The notes: generated from the letters alone by a model not told the origin. A stretch of DNA of 47,500 nucleotides from Chrysomallon squamiferum (GCA_012295275.1 CM022675.1:1960888-2008387); one strand, 5' to 3'. Positions 24,456 through 46,863 are shown, counted from the first letter of the stretch. Made by a program: numbers and translations.

Positions 24456-24535
24456 TTAAACCATAATAATAATAATAATAATAGTAATAGTAGTAATAAT
24501 AATAATAATAATAATAATAATAGTTTTATCATATA

Positions 24536-24880
24536 ATATAGTTTCTACACAGATTGTCAGAGCTTTCAGACACTGCACTGAATAACTTTCAAAATAAATT
24601 ACAACGTTAAATTAAGCTTCATATTGCATGCCTCTGATTTCTACAGAGGAAAAAAGAAATGCTCTGAGATAGATATTATTTATGCGGGTGTTAGGGTGGT
24701 ACACGGAGTTGTATCTGCAGATCAATTAAGCATATACCAATACAAAAAAAAAAAAACTTATTTATTATATATATCTCTCAGCCAGTGATATTTGTTACTA
24801 TTTGATTTCTCTAACGAAAGCAGCTTAAATAAGTATAAAAATATGTGTACGTTTCAGTAGCTGCATTATCAAAGATATTT
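24536..24880 (-). mobile_element. MITE-like repeat, copy 5
   Basis: Reverse copy, starting TTTCTACACAGATTGTCAGA. It shares the private variant GTGTACCACCCTAAC (reverse) with copy 8 at 40780. Confidence 0.65.
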
Positions 24881-24949
24881 ACTTATAGCTTTTTCTTTTG
24901 TTTTATTCATAACAAATGTTATATATATAACAGCAGCACCACCAACAAC

Positions 24950-24973
24950 AACAGTAACAACAACAACAACAAA

Positions 24974-25017
<44 letters not shown>

Positions 25018-25200
25018 TAACAATAATAGTAATAACATATTGAATAATATCCTACTGAAGAAAAATAAGGACTAATAAATAAACAATCAATGCAAGATAT
25101 ATATATATATATATATATATTATTATTTTATTATTATTATGATTATTATTATTATTATTTTATTATTATTATGATTATTATTATTATTATTATTATATAA
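24950..25200. repeat. (ACA)n, (TAA)n, (TA)n and (ATT)n
   Basis: Compound simple repeats between the MITE-like copies and the end of gene B. No gene was seen from 25200 to 25480. Confidence 0.85.
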
Positions 25201-25485
25201 CGTTAATCAGTGTGTGAGGTAACTTGTGATCTAATATAATAATGTCAAGAAATCGATCATTTTGGAAATATGGACAAAACACATTCGAATGCAATTAACT
25301 TTCCGAATGTGCTCAAAGACAAACGAGAAAAAACAAATATTAACAAATAAGAAGAGTAAAAAAGTGATGTAATTTGTTTTCTAACACAGAGCAATGATAA
25401 TAGTTATAAGTACAAGAATTAATATGCAAATACTATTTACGACTTATTAAATAAAACAAATCACATGATATTCATTGCTACGAAC

Positions 25486-25491
25486 TTTATT
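25486..25491 (-). terminator. Polyadenylation signal of gene B
   Basis: AATAAA inside GAATAAAG on the minus strand, with the same GTAGCAA downstream context as gene A. The 3' UTR is about 0.4 kb and includes a (TAA)n run at 25600-25690. Confidence 0.55.
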
Positions 25492-25600
25492 CGATAAAGA
25501 AACTAAATGTAAAATTATAATTAATAAATAAACAAAGCAATATATTTCAAAGAATACTAAACAAAATGAGATCTTTACTAGGAAGAAAAGAAGCAACAAA

Positions 25601-25678
<78 letters not shown>

Positions 25679-25905
25679 TAATAATGATACTGATGATGAT
25701 AATAAGAACAATAGTGAAAATGATAAAATAAATCAATAAATCAATAAATAAATAAATAAATAAATAAATACAAATATAAATAACCATAATAGCAACAATC
25801 ATATTTTAAAAAGAAAGCAAAATGACTTTCTTTCATGCCAGGTGAAGGAAATAAAACGATGTTTTCAGTCTCAGTTTCTTCTAAATCAAATAGGAGTTAG
25901 GTTAA

Positions 25906-35824
<9,919 letters not shown>

Positions 35825-36111
35825 CTTTAGATATTCTATAAAAAAGTAAAATAAATAAATAATGTAAAAAAAAAAAAATAAATAAGATGAATATAAAAAA
35901 ATGAGAAATTAATTAATTTGAAAGTTGTTTTCGTTTGTTACACAAAAATCACTGTATCTTGGCCGCCAATTAACGTAAGTTTAAAATTTAGAAATTGTCT
36001 TTAAAAGTTCGTCATCGCGTATTTTCCTGTAAAAGGGTTTTACGAACGGCCACACAGAACTTTAATTATTTATATACGTCTCTATTTTATATACAGAGAC
36101 TAGATAATCTC

Positions 36112-36116
<5 letters not shown>

Positions 36117-36155
<39 letters not shown>

Positions 36156-36353
36156 TTGTTTGCATACAGATACAAATATAACTGAAGAAACCAAGTGACC
36201 AAGAAACAATGGATCCTCCCAAATGCAGTTCTTGATTTATTTATTTATTTATCAACATACTTACTTTTTGTTTAATATATATTTAAACGCTCACACAAAC
36301 AAGGACATAACTGAGATTTGTGCATAGCTTCATATCTTTCAAATATTCTCATA

Positions 36354-36429
<76 letters not shown>

Positions 36430-36430
36430 T
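36117..36430. repeat. (TA)n runs in the gene B leader intron
   Basis: (TA)n at 36117-36143 and a longer run of about 65 bp at 36357-36421 that directly abuts the transposase remnant. Confidence 0.92.
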
Positions 36431-36435
36431 TGTGT

Positions 36436-36664
36436 GATCAACCGATTATTTTGACGCCTTTGGCTGCAGTTATAGCCTTTATGGACTCCTTCAGCTTCAC
36501 TATGGTAGTTGTCGTAGACGTACTACGATCGTACTGCCTAGCCAAGTCGACTACGTGCACACCTCACTCATGTTTTTTACTATGAATTCAAACTTTAATT
36601 CAATGGTCACCATTCGCTTCTTCTTCTGAGCACTGTCCTTTGTACTCATTTTCTTAGGATCCAT
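36436..36664 (-). pseudogene. Truncated pogo/Tigger-type transposase start
   Basis: From ATG 36664-36662 the minus strand reads MDPKKMSTKDSAQKKKRMVT, then a TAG, and after a frame change VDLARQYDRSTSTTTIVKLK and ITAAKGVKII. This matches the N-terminal CENP-B-like helix-turn-helix of pogo/Tigger DNA transposases (Tc1/mariner superfamily). The DDE catalytic part is missing; the copy ends at a (TA)n run. The upstream 36665-36880 is less AT-rich than its surroundings and may be the 5' end of the same element. Confidence 0.72.
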
Positions 36665-37188
36665 TGTCAGAATAAAATGTTTTCGCAAAATACTGCACAA
36701 CACAACAGAAACCCATCCACGGCAAGGTAACCACGTGAAGTAAACGAATGAGACGCGGGTTGCTGGCCGGATGTTGTGTTATTCATTGCGCCAACTACCG
36801 GTGGCGTATCTGAAGCTCGCTCATAACTAGGATTTTCGCTCGCAAGACAAAGCAAGTCTTGGTACCGTTGTATATCCTATTTAAACTGTTCTCTTTAGTT
36901 TTACGCTAAATTAAGACTGCAGCAATCATGTTAAGCAATTTAGAGCATATTTACTTCCATAATATGTCCAGAGGGGCACTTTAAGATTAAATAAAATAAG
37001 ATAAAATAAAATAAAATAAATAAATAAATACATGTAATATAATATGATGTAATATTATATAATATTGAGGCGTGTTAACTTAACTTTGTGGTATATTCGA
37101 CAGTAGTACAACAACAACATCAACCAGAACATAGTTATCAACAAATGCGTACAAACATATTCATTGAAGCAAATTTACGTGAACCTAC

Positions 37189-37255
37189 CTTGTTTCTTAT
37201 GACACTCAGAAATGAATCTTTGTCCTCACTTACACAGAATAAAACATAAAACTGC
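37189..37255 (-). other. Candidate noncoding first exon of gene B
   Basis: The minus strand ends AGAAACAAG before the donor GTAGGT. It shares GTGTAAGTGAGGA with gene A copies and lies downstream of a TATATATA stretch (37275-37282). It would splice to the acceptor at 35836. Confidence 0.5.
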
Positions 37256-37274
37256 ATCTCACGATGTGTTTAGC

Positions 37275-37282
37275 TGTATATA
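37275..37282 (-). promoter_or_regulatory. TATA-like box of gene B
   Basis: TATATATA just upstream of the candidate first exon, in a position equal to the TATA box of gene A. Confidence 0.35.
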
Positions 37283-37379
37283 TATGGTAAGGACAAAGAA
37301 ACCATCCTGTCCAATGAATAAATGCTTTTTAGTATTGCAACATACATGAGCTGTATGTGCATTTATGCGTAGCATAGAC

Positions 37380-37560
37380 GTACTACTACTGGTACTACTA
37401 CAACTACTACTGCTACTACTGATTATTATTATTTATGTATTTATTTATATATTTACGTACGTGCATACATACGTTTGCTGGTGTGTGTGTGCGTGTGTGT
37501 GTGTGTATGTGTGAAATTAAATAAAAACAAATACTTTCTCTCTGTGTCTCTCTCGTTCTG
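37380..37560. repeat. (TAC)n, (GTGC)n and (CTCT)n tracts
   Basis: Short simple repeats upstream of the gene B first exon. The 37560-38000 stretch that follows is AT-rich with three loose repeats of ATAATAGGTA- and ACATACTTTTA-type words (37800-38000). Confidence 0.6.
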
Positions 37561-38039
37561 TTTCTCCCTACATATGTTCATTTCTCTACCTCATTGTCGT
37601 TCCGTATAAGTTTATGTTTTCAATTAGCTGTTTTGTATTTGCTATGTATTTACTTGTATGATATTTTGTTAGTGTGAACGCACCTTTTCTCTCCTTTTAG
37701 CTTCCAGTCAATATATGTGTCTGTGTAAGTTATTTGTGTTCATTTTGTTGTCATGATAACTATTAATGTTTATGTTTAATACGAAATACGTAATAATAAT
37801 ATAGAACTGCATGTGGTGACAAACATTTATACCTAAAATAAAACTAAATGTTACATAAACATTATAGGTGATGACATACTTTTATACTCATAATAAAATT
37901 AAAATTTCATAAACATAATAGGTACTGACATACTTTTACATTTAAAATAAAACTAAATATTACATACACATTGTACTTGCTGACTTACTTTTATACTTAT
38001 AATAAAATTACATTAGAGGTATATGTATGTAGGTTTGTT

Positions 38040-38566
38040 TGTATGTATGTATGTATGCATGTATGTATGTACGTATCTGCGTGGGAGTGTATATGGGGGT
38101 GTATATTATATATGTGTGTGTGTCTATGCGTATGTGCGTGTGTGTTTTTTCGATAATGGATGCTTCTTTATGCATGCAGCTATGCGTACGAGTGGTTAGT
38201 TGTCTGTTGATACATACGTGCGTGGTTTATGTTAGTATATTTGTGTTTCTGTTAGTTCGATTAACAGTGTGAATGTGTATGTTTATGTGTGTTTAAATGA
38301 CCACACAAATGAGTATCAGTGCACCATGATAAATACTGTTTGGGCGACAGTAGATTGACAGACAATTTTGTGGGCTACCTTTAAGTTAAAATCAGTCCGA
38401 AATACCTAAACGTCTGTTAGTTGATTCATGACAAGTGAAGGAAAACAGGAGTACCAGACTAGATGAGCAGTGATGTGTTACACGTGTTTTTTATGTGTGT
38501 TGGTGCATTACAAGTGAAAAAAAAGTAACTGTTGTGAGAGTACCAGTCTACATGGGCAGTTACAAA
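38040..38566. repeat. Gene B copy of the upstream block
   Basis: Equivalent to 16370-16998 upstream of gene A, with CTAAACGTCTGTTAGTTGAT and GATGAGCAGTGATGTGTTAC. Includes a decayed version of the 98-bp tandem pair. Confidence 0.8.
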
Positions 38567-39650
38567 TAATATTAATATTTATATATTTATTTATTTTTTA
38601 ATATGGTAAGCCAAATGATTAAATCATTTAAAAAAATAAACGTAAAAACATGACGCAGTAGAATGAATCAACAAATAACTAACTAACTTACTAATTAACT
38701 AAATAAATAAATAAATAATTGCATTATAGAAAAGGCGGAGATATATTCAGAAATGTCTCATTTCCCATCAGTTATGGTTCACTGTATGTTTTTCTTCTTC
38801 CTTTTGCTCACGATTCAGAAATAAACATGATAAACAAGACAGTGGATACTTTGGTAAATCATCTACATTATTATATGCCGATCGCCTTGAGGACCACAAG
38901 ACTGTGGCAAAATTTATTTGTGGTTTTGGGTGGAATATCTGTCTAAAGCACCGACATTAAAATCAAAGAACATTAAACAAAAACAGTGACAAAATTTATT
39001 TTATCTATCTGTCATTGGAAAGTAATCTAAAATAAGTTATAGAAATAGGAGAAATGAAGGAAAATAAAATAAAAAAATCTTAAATACAGTTTTAATACAA
39101 TGACTAAATCTTGCTTCTATCTCGCTAATGTATTTATAAATAAAAAATTGTAATTTTTTTCCTGTGACTTTTCCGCGTAGATTCAATTATTCATATGAAC
39201 ACAAAACTTGATTTTATATCAGTGGACAAAAGCAACATTAAGACTAACACATAGACGAATCAGTGGATTGCAGGTATAGATAGAAAGCTAGACAAATAGA
39301 TAGATAGATAGACAGAGAGAGAGATAGACATATACACATACATATATAACAGATATACATATAGATACATAGAGATAGATGGATAGATAGATAAAAATAG
39401 ACAAATACATATTTCTGACATGTATACATGTAGTATATATATGTTTGTGTGTGTATCTGTGTGTGTCTCTGTTTGTGTATGTATGTATATATATATATAT
39501 ATATATATATGCATGCACACAATAGTACTAAAATAATAATGAAAGAAGATAAGTAAAAATATTAATAAAGTAAAATTATGATTTACGTACGTCTGTGTGC
39601 TAAAATTGTTTTCGATAATAATTTTCATTTGTTAGACATGAGTATACAGA
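38567..39650. other. AT-rich sequence, no convincing gene
   Basis: A 75-codon open frame at 38719-38946 shows no family resemblance. It begins in sequence (AGAAAAGGCGGAGATATATT) related to 17180-17210, so it is part of the duplicated block. (GATA)n and (TA)n lie at 39295-39400 and 39480-39510. Confidence 0.5.
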
Positions 39651-39664
39651 TGTTAAAAAAATAA

Positions 39665-39990
39665 TTTAAAAAATATCTTGAATGATGCAGCTGCAGAAAC
39701 GTATACATATATTTTATATTATATTGAGCTACCCTCGTCAGAGAAATAAAATTATAACAACTACTAATGGCTGATAGATATATTTAGAAACAAACTTTTT
39801 TTTTTTGAATAGTGTATACACATTCATATGAAAATACAATGCAGATATAATATCTTAGTTCATTTGTTTTTTTGCTTTACAACAATCGGAAAACATGTAA
39901 TATCAAGCCTAATTTAACATTGTACTTTATTTTGAAAGTCTCTCAGTGCAATCTCTGAAAGCTCTCACAATCTGTGCAGAAGGAGGTCGG
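39665..39990 (+). mobile_element. MITE-like repeat, copy 6
   Basis: CTAATGGCTGATAGATATAT, AAGCCTAATTTAACATTGTA and CTGAAAGCTCTCACAATCTG. Its 3' part and flank are repeated at 40080-40370. Confidence 0.6.
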
Positions 39991-40079
39991 AGTTTTTAGG
40001 CAACTTCAAGATGATCAGTTAGACAGACAGGCGTCAAAGCAGAAGTCTTTTTTTTGTTTCTTTTTCCTTCTATAAATAA

Positions 40080-40300
40080 ATACATATATTTTTTTATTTT
40101 GAATAGTGTAGACACATTGATCTGAAAATACAACTTCGTGTCACACGCTAACACCTGCAGATATTATATCTTAGTGCATTTATTTTTTGCTCTACAGAAA
40201 TAAAAAAACTTGCAATATTAAGCTTAATTTAACATTGTAATTTATTTTGAAAGTCTCTCAGTGCAATCTCTGAAAGCTCTCACAATCTGTGCAGAAAGAG
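40080..40300 (+). mobile_element. MITE-like repeat, partial copy 7
   Basis: Tandem partner of copy 6. Both are followed by GGAGTTTTTAGGCAACTTCA and AGATGATCAG, so the pair arose by local duplication of about 300 bp. Confidence 0.65.
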
Positions 40301-40379
40301 GGCGGAGTTTTTAGGCAACTTCAAGATGATCAGACAGGCGTGAAAACAGACGTCTTTTTTTCCCTTCTTTTCTTTTTTT

Positions 40380-40530
40380 TTTTTTTTTATACCTTTATGT
40401 GTGTGTGTGTGTGTGTGTGTATGTGTGTGTTGGTTTACTACATATATATATATATATGTATGCATATAAACACACGCACATAAACACATATATACACACA
40501 TACACAGCTACGCACACACATACACATATA
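40380..40530. repeat. Poly-T, (GT)n, (TA)n and (CA)n
   Basis: Mixed simple repeats after the tandem MITE-like pair. Confidence 0.9.
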
Positions 40531-40704
40531 TAGGTCAGTATTGTACAAATAAGCCATTGAACGGAAATTCACTTAGTGTTTGAAATTAATTCAGTAGTAA
40601 AAGAAAAATAGTCAAGTATAGAATGGCACTGCGAGGTTTAAAAATAAAAACAAAGCCACATTTTAAGACGACGCTCTGCACATTCTTAAAAAAGTAAATA
40701 TATT

Positions 40705-40710
40705 AATCTA

Positions 40711-40768
<58 letters not shown>
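40705..40768. repeat. (TA)n microsatellite
   Basis: About 60 bp of TA repeat just before MITE-like copy 8. Confidence 0.95.
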
Positions 40769-40772
<4 letters not shown>

Positions 40773-40779
40773 ATAAAAA

Positions 40780-41118
40780 AGACTAAATATCTTGGATAAT
40801 GCAGCTACTGAAACGTACACATATTTTTATACTTAATTAAGCTGCTTTCGTTAGAGAAATCAAATAGTAACAAAGATCACTGGCTGAGAGATATATATAA
40901 TAAATAAGGTTTTTTGTATTGGTATATGCTTAACTGACCTGCAAATACAACTCCGTGTACCACCCTAACACCCGCAGAAATAATATCTATCTCAGAGCAT
41001 TTCTTTTTTGCTCTATAGAAATCAGAGACATGCAATATGAAGCTTAATTTAACGTTGTAATTTATTTTGAAAGTTATTCAGTGCAGTGTCTGAAAGCTCT
41101 CACAGTCTGTGTAGAACG
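40780..41118 (+). mobile_element. MITE-like repeat, copy 8
   Basis: Most complete copy of the family. It contains AACAAAGATCACTGGCTGAG, CCACCCTAACACCCGCAGAA and AGCTTAATTTAACGTTGTAA. It is followed by (ATT)n at 41122-41166. Confidence 0.68.
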
Positions 41119-41120
41119 TA

Positions 41121-41169
<49 letters not shown>

Positions 41170-41547
41170 TTTTAACTTTAAAATTAACATTTGTGGTAAA
41201 TAAAATCAAAATATACAGTAGCAGTATTAGTACTATTAGAGGCAGTAGTATTAGAGTTATTAGTGGTAATAGTAATAGTAGTTGCTGTTCTGGTAGGAAT
41301 AGACATATTAGTCACAACAGTATTAGTATCAGTTATAATTGTAGCATGCTGGTTATTTTCGTACTACTGGTAAAAGTATTAGGAGTTGAAGTCGTCAATT
41401 TAGTATTATAATTAGTAGTTAGTCATAGTACTGGCAGAATGACAATTGGTAGGAGTAGGATTAGTGGCAGCTGTAGTATTCGAAATAATTGTTGCAGTAA
41501 AAATAACGAAGAAATAGCAACGCATACACAACCACTGAACCCTGTCC

Positions 41548-41780
41548 GTAGAGCAGTAGATGTGAGATGTCTCGAGGTAAAACTGTTTGTGTGAGTCTAA
41601 CAAAAACTACAAGAATCGATGTATTATTTATTATCTAAGCACAAATAGGAGACTGACTCTCGTAACACCTGGATGAGTTTAGGCAATCTTAGCAGGATGT
41701 TTTAATCTCCTGTGTTAATAGTTTCGTAAACACAGTTAAAAGTATAACTGTATAGTATCTTCTGCTTCTGTCTTAAAACA
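41548..41780 (+). repeat. Dispersed repeat family 2, copy upstream of gene B
   Basis: Same family as 18860-19085; its 3' part is included in the 360-bp tandem duplication. Confidence 0.7.
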
Positions 41781-42310
41781 CAAAAACATATATAAATAAA
41801 ATAAAATAAATTGAAACGAAGAAACAAAAAACTAATGGTAATATTAATACTAGTTCTACTTCTAATAAAAATAACATAATATCTATATATATATATATAT
41901 ATTGACGGTAAACCATGTTGTTGGTTTTCTATCTTACGTAGTAGGGCCCTTAGCTACTAACAAAAACTACAAGAATCGATGTATTATTTATTATCTAAGC
42001 ACAAATAGGAGACTAACTCTCGTAACACTTGGATGAGTTTAGGCAATCTTAGCAGCATGTTTTAATCTCCAATCTTAATATTTTCTTAAACACAGTTAAA
42101 AATACAACGGTAAAGTATATTCTGCTTCTGTCTTAAAACACAAAACATATATAAATAAAATAAATTGAAACGAAGAAACAAAAAACTAATGGTAATACTA
42201 ATACTAGTTCAAGTTCTAATAATAACATAATATCTATATATATATATATATATATATTGACTGTAAACCATGTTGTTGTTTTTCTATCTTACGTAGTAGG
42301 CCCTTAGCTA
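41597..42310. repeat. 360-bp tandem duplication
   Basis: Two copies starting CTAACAAAAACTACAAGAAT at 41597 and 41957, both ending in TACGTAGTAGGG/GCCCTTAGCTA. They differ by few substitutions and small length changes in A and TA runs. Confidence 0.93.
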
Positions 42311-42600
42311 TACCCTAATACGTCCTCGTTCAAGAGGTGGAAAATGTTCTCAGAGATAGGTGTTTCTTTAACTTAGGAAGTTGGTTGTAACTTGTTCACT
42401 AAGCTACGGATCGCAATTTAGTTTACACGTACTTGTAGTATTCGCTGGCAGCTATTTTTTATTTACTTATTACAAGATTCTTTATTGTCGTACTATTAAG
42501 ATACAGTTTTTGAAAATGTATATACGAAACCCACTATTTTTGATATTACTATTGTAAATGTAACACATAATTGCAGATGAATTATTTTGTTTGATAGTTA
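42311..42600. other. AT-rich sequence, nothing recognised
   Basis: No exon, RNA gene or repeat unit was recognised. Confidence 0.5.
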
Positions 42601-42910
42601 AAACAGAAATGTTGAACTGTACTGTTTCAGAGTTAACAATTGAATGTTGGAATGTTGTGTTTCAGAGTAAAAATGAAATGTTTAAATGCTGTGTGTTTCA
42701 GAGTTAAAAATTGAATGTTGTGCATTTAAGAGTTAAAAACAAAATGTTGAAATGTTGTTTCAGAGTTAAAAACAAAATGTTGAAATGTTGTGTTTCAGAG
42801 TTAGAAGGTTGTGTTTCAGAGTTAAAATGTTGTGTATCAGAGTTAGAATGTTGAAATGTTGTGTTTCAGAGTTAGAATGTTAAAATGCTGCGTTTCAGAG
42901 TTAGAAAGAC
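42600..42910. repeat. TTTCAGAGTTA minisatellite
   Basis: About ten irregular units built on GTTGAAATGTTGTGTTTCAG and AGTTA(A/G)AA, period roughly 20-40 bp. Confidence 0.88.
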
Positions 42911-43074
42911 ACGTTTTCTGTAATGTCAAAACAGAAATGATTAGTATTTGTAACGTTTCAACACAAAATGATAATTTTATGTTCAGACTATTGATAAAAA
43001 AATAATTGTGGCATTTGTAATTTTGATATTAATTAATGCAATGTTTCAGATATGAGGACATTTATATTATGTTT

Positions 43075-43190
43075 CAAATCTTATGTTTCAAAACTGTAGA
43101 ACTGATAAAGCTAATGTAATTTTACAACATTTTAACAAACTGTAGAACTGATGAAGCTAATGCAATTTTACAACATTTGAACAACCTGGG
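43075..43190. repeat. About 50-bp tandem duplication
   Basis: TGTAGAACTGATAAAGCTAA and TGTAGAACTGATGAAGCTAA head two near-identical units (about 43094 and 43141). Confidence 0.85.
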
Positions 43191-45360
43191 TGAATGATGG
43201 ATTTTAGTGTCTGGAGTGTTAGACAATTTCAAACACAGCAGTTTTTTTCATGCAGATAACATAAGCCAAAGATGAAGAGCATTCCACATTTGTTTATCAC
43301 TGGTTGTTGTAACTCTGTTGTATCAAGAAACTGTTTCTCTTTTAAATCTTTGATATAACTGTTGTAACAGTACACAGTGTCAGCTTGGAAGCTTACAATA
43401 ATAAAACTTATATAATTTGTTCAGATTATTTCAGCAAGTTACCAAGTGTACACAAACTGAAGAAGCTGATTCCAGTATATATCTGTACAATTAAATTATC
43501 TCAGTATATTTTCTATGATTTCAAATTGTTTTTTACTTAGCTTTGCTAATAACAAAATATAATTATAAAATAATAAACTTGAAAACAATCAGTGGCGGCT
43601 GACATATTCTCTTTTGTGGTGACATCAATTTTCAAACTAAATAATAAAACTGGAAACTCACTGAAACAAAGAATATTCTCAGCCCTCATAGGCCTTTTAT
43701 TCATTTAATGATTTTTATATATACAGATATATATATATATATATTCTTTTTTCTTTTAGATTAATAAATACTAACTGGCTTTGTCCAGATTGAATGTTGA
43801 AATTAATTGTAATAGTCAGAGAAACTTAACAAACTCTGTGACTCATACTCAGTTCTAATTCATGTTAGTCACTTCAGAGATTTTTATTACCTTTTCTTTC
43901 TAATTATTACAGTTTTGAAATACTCACTTGCTGTCTTCAGAATAGTTCTCTATGCAATCAAATAGATTTTTTAAATTTGTATCTGTATAGATAACATAAA
44001 CCAAGTATCATTGATCTATCAGTTTTGTCATACATATTAGAATTTCATTTTTGATATATTAATAATAAAAGAGTTTGAAAAACTATAAATATATGGGGTT
44101 TTGGGGTTTTGGGGGTTTTTTTTTTCATTTTGTGAGATAACGATGATGCAGATTATATATATATTTTTTTGTATCTGGTGTCAGGATATGATGTGACTAC
44201 AATCATAAAATAGACAATTTTACAAACTCTACAAATTATACCAATATGCAGGCATGCAATAAAATTATATCATTCATTTATATTTATTATTTTAAATGTT
44301 TTCTTTTACAATTTCTTTTAAATTTACTCTCAATTATAATTATAGGCAGGGTTTTCAGAAACTGCATATTTTTCATTGAACTGTATGATATAAAATGTTA
44401 AATGCAAATTTGAATATTTGTAAAATGCTGTATGTCCATTCTTTAAATGTATATTTCTTTTAATTATGATTTGCATGTTTAATGTATGTATGGTTTATTA
44501 TTATCATCAGCATGATAATATATCAAGTTATGCATGACGATCAGTATGTTGTATGTTGATATGTATATCTGTGTGTATGACAATTATTTTATATGATTGT
44601 TATAGATAAAACAGATTTAAAATAAATAAAATATAAAACAAACATACAAAGAATAAATACATATTTCCTTCTGTGATGTTGAGAAAAATCAAAATATAAG
44701 CCAGTAATTGCTAAGTAAAACAAAAAAAATAAAATTATAATAAGAAAATAAATTAAAATGTATATTTATTATAATGCTAAATAATGAAATTAAATAAATG
44801 AATAAATAAGAGGAAAAATATCCAGTATATCACAGTTTAGTTATTTAATAACAAAAATAAAATAACTATACTTTTTTACTTGAAGTATTATTAGTTTTCA
44901 TATCAGGAAATTCTCAACATTTGTCATCCAAGTTCTGCTGAGTCACACTATCACAGCCTGCTTGTCACCTGTCTACTTAAACCAGATATAACTTTTATAT
45001 TTAAATGTAGCCTGCATCACATTTTTACATGAACAAGATATTACATACCAGTTTTCTTCACAGTATTTGAATATGAAACTGATGAGCAGTAAGAAATATA
45101 GCAATTACAACACAGTTGTCTAGTAGTTTTATTTTTGTATTATAATTTTTCTTAATTGTTTTAATTTTACTGTGCAGTATTAATTAACAATGTATTTTAT
45201 ATATATTGTTTTTAATTTTAATTTGTTTTTCTTTTGTTATTATTAGTATTTTCTTAGATATATAGTGCATCAGATATATACATCATAATAAGATATTTTT
45301 ATGCCAGCCTGCACTTTTATATTTTATAGGTAGCACATATGAAAACAACAGATTATTATT
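43190..45360. other. AT-rich sequence, no gene seen
   Basis: No exon with the base composition of genes A and B was found. The simple-repeat load is lower than elsewhere. A G-run tract (GGGGTTTTGGGGTTTTGGGG) lies at about 44094-44116. Confidence 0.5.
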
Positions 45361-45384
45361 ATTATTTTTTTTTTTTTTAAATTG

Positions 45385-45385
45385 A

Positions 45386-45458
<73 letters not shown>

Positions 45459-45475
45459 AAATTTATGTATTTATT
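45385..45475. repeat. (ATT)n(GTT)n
   Basis: Compound trinucleotide repeat; the leucine-run open frame over it is an artefact. Confidence 0.95.
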
Positions 45476-45729
45476 TATTTATTTACTTTATTTTATTATT
45501 TTTATTTATTTTATTATTTTTTGTTTCAGAACTTTACAATTCGGGAAAAAACTCCATTAAAACAGCTGCTTTAATACAGCAGTATTATAATGAAGTTTTA
45601 ATAATTTCTGAAATTAGCAATGTTCTTTTCTAATAAACTGTGAAACCTGATATAATTAACATTTTATTTTTAAAATATCAGTAAAAGTATTTACATTAGT
45701 GTTAATATGGATGTTTCATCTGATATCAA

Positions 45730-45975
45730 GATTTGTTTCAAACTAGACTGGTACATGATGCTGTTAAAAAGAGTTGTTTACAGCTAGACTGGTACTTAAC
45801 ATTGTTAACATGATTTGTTTACTGCTAGACTGGTACATAACAATGTTAACAAGCTATTATTTTCACTTAGACTGGTATATACACTGTTCACAATATTTGT
45901 GTACAACCAGACTGATACATACTACTATTAACATGTTTTATTCTTTATTCACAAGTGGACTGCTACATATGACAG
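45730..45975. repeat. About 53-bp AGACTGGTACAT minisatellite
   Basis: Six or so decayed units with CTAGACTGGTACATAA and TGTTAACA cores. Confidence 0.82.
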
Positions 45976-46369
45976 TTCTGGATATATTATGTTAAACAAT
46001 AATGTAAGTTAGCTTGTTTGTGTCACTGCAGTGTAACTTATTCTCTGTTTCATATTTTCAGTATTCTTTTGTATAACTTTTTGAAATGAATATATTTACA
46101 AAAGTACTTATGACTGTTTTTGTTATTCTTGTTGCACTTTTGTTAGATAAGAGAAAAAAAAATATCTGTATAATATCACAGATACAGTCCTTTTGAAAAA
46201 CAGCAAAGCACAATATTGATAGATTCTAAACATGTTTCAGAATGCTAAATTAAATGACATCTCTATTTTCATATTTGACTATAACGTGAAATATTTTTAA
46301 TAATAATAATAATAATAAAATTAAAAAATAAATAAAAACAAAAACACCTGTCTGCCATGGATCCTTTCT

Positions 46370-46425
46370 CTGCAGGAGTTAGGATGATGAAGTGAAGTTG
46401 TATTTTCAGATAAGTGGTGTGTGCA
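46370..46425 (-). mobile_element. Possible MITE-like fragment, copy 9
   Basis: CTCTGCAGGAGTTAGG and AGTTGTATTTTCAGAT match the middle of the MITE-like family in reverse. Confidence 0.35.
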
Positions 46426-46807
46426 CTACACAGAGTAATAAGTTAATTCTTGAGTACATCTATCAACTCGTCATATTTGTATGATTTCTTTGGAGAGAAA
46501 AGTTTAGAAAAGGTGCATCAGTTCTTTCATCCACATCATATAGCTCTCTATTTTGTGTGAAAAGAATCTGAGAGAGAAAAGTGAAGTTTAAAAACAATTT
46601 AACAAAAAATGAAAAAGGCTGAAGTAGTTTTGTCTAGAGCTGCATTAGACGTGGACTGTGAGTGCTGGGTGGAGCACAGACAGATTTCATCTGCTAGTAA
46701 TTTTGTGCTTTGCTAAAATGTCCACTATTGTTTAGTTTAACTTCCTGTCTCATAATGACAGGATCTGTAAAGGAAAAAGTGTAGGCACAAACACAAACAC
46801 ACATACA

Positions 46808-46823
46808 CGCACACACACATGCA

Positions 46824-46863
<40 letters not shown>
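46808..46863. repeat. (CA)n microsatellite
   Basis: Simple repeat. The rest of 46430-47500 shows no gene; a short near-duplicate (AAAGAGA..TACTGGC) occurs at 46972 and 47086. Confidence 0.93.

Noticed and set aside
36667-36855. 62-codon minus-strand open frame upstream of the transposase remnant
   Set aside because: No recognisable family; more likely noncoding 5' sequence of the transposon.
38719-38946. 75-codon plus-strand open frame
   Set aside because: No family resemblance and no conserved frame in the homologous block near 17180; likely chance.
43590-43640. CAGTGGCGGCTGACAT as a possible hAT-type transposon end
   Set aside because: Only one short end-like word was seen, with no inverted partner or target duplication found.
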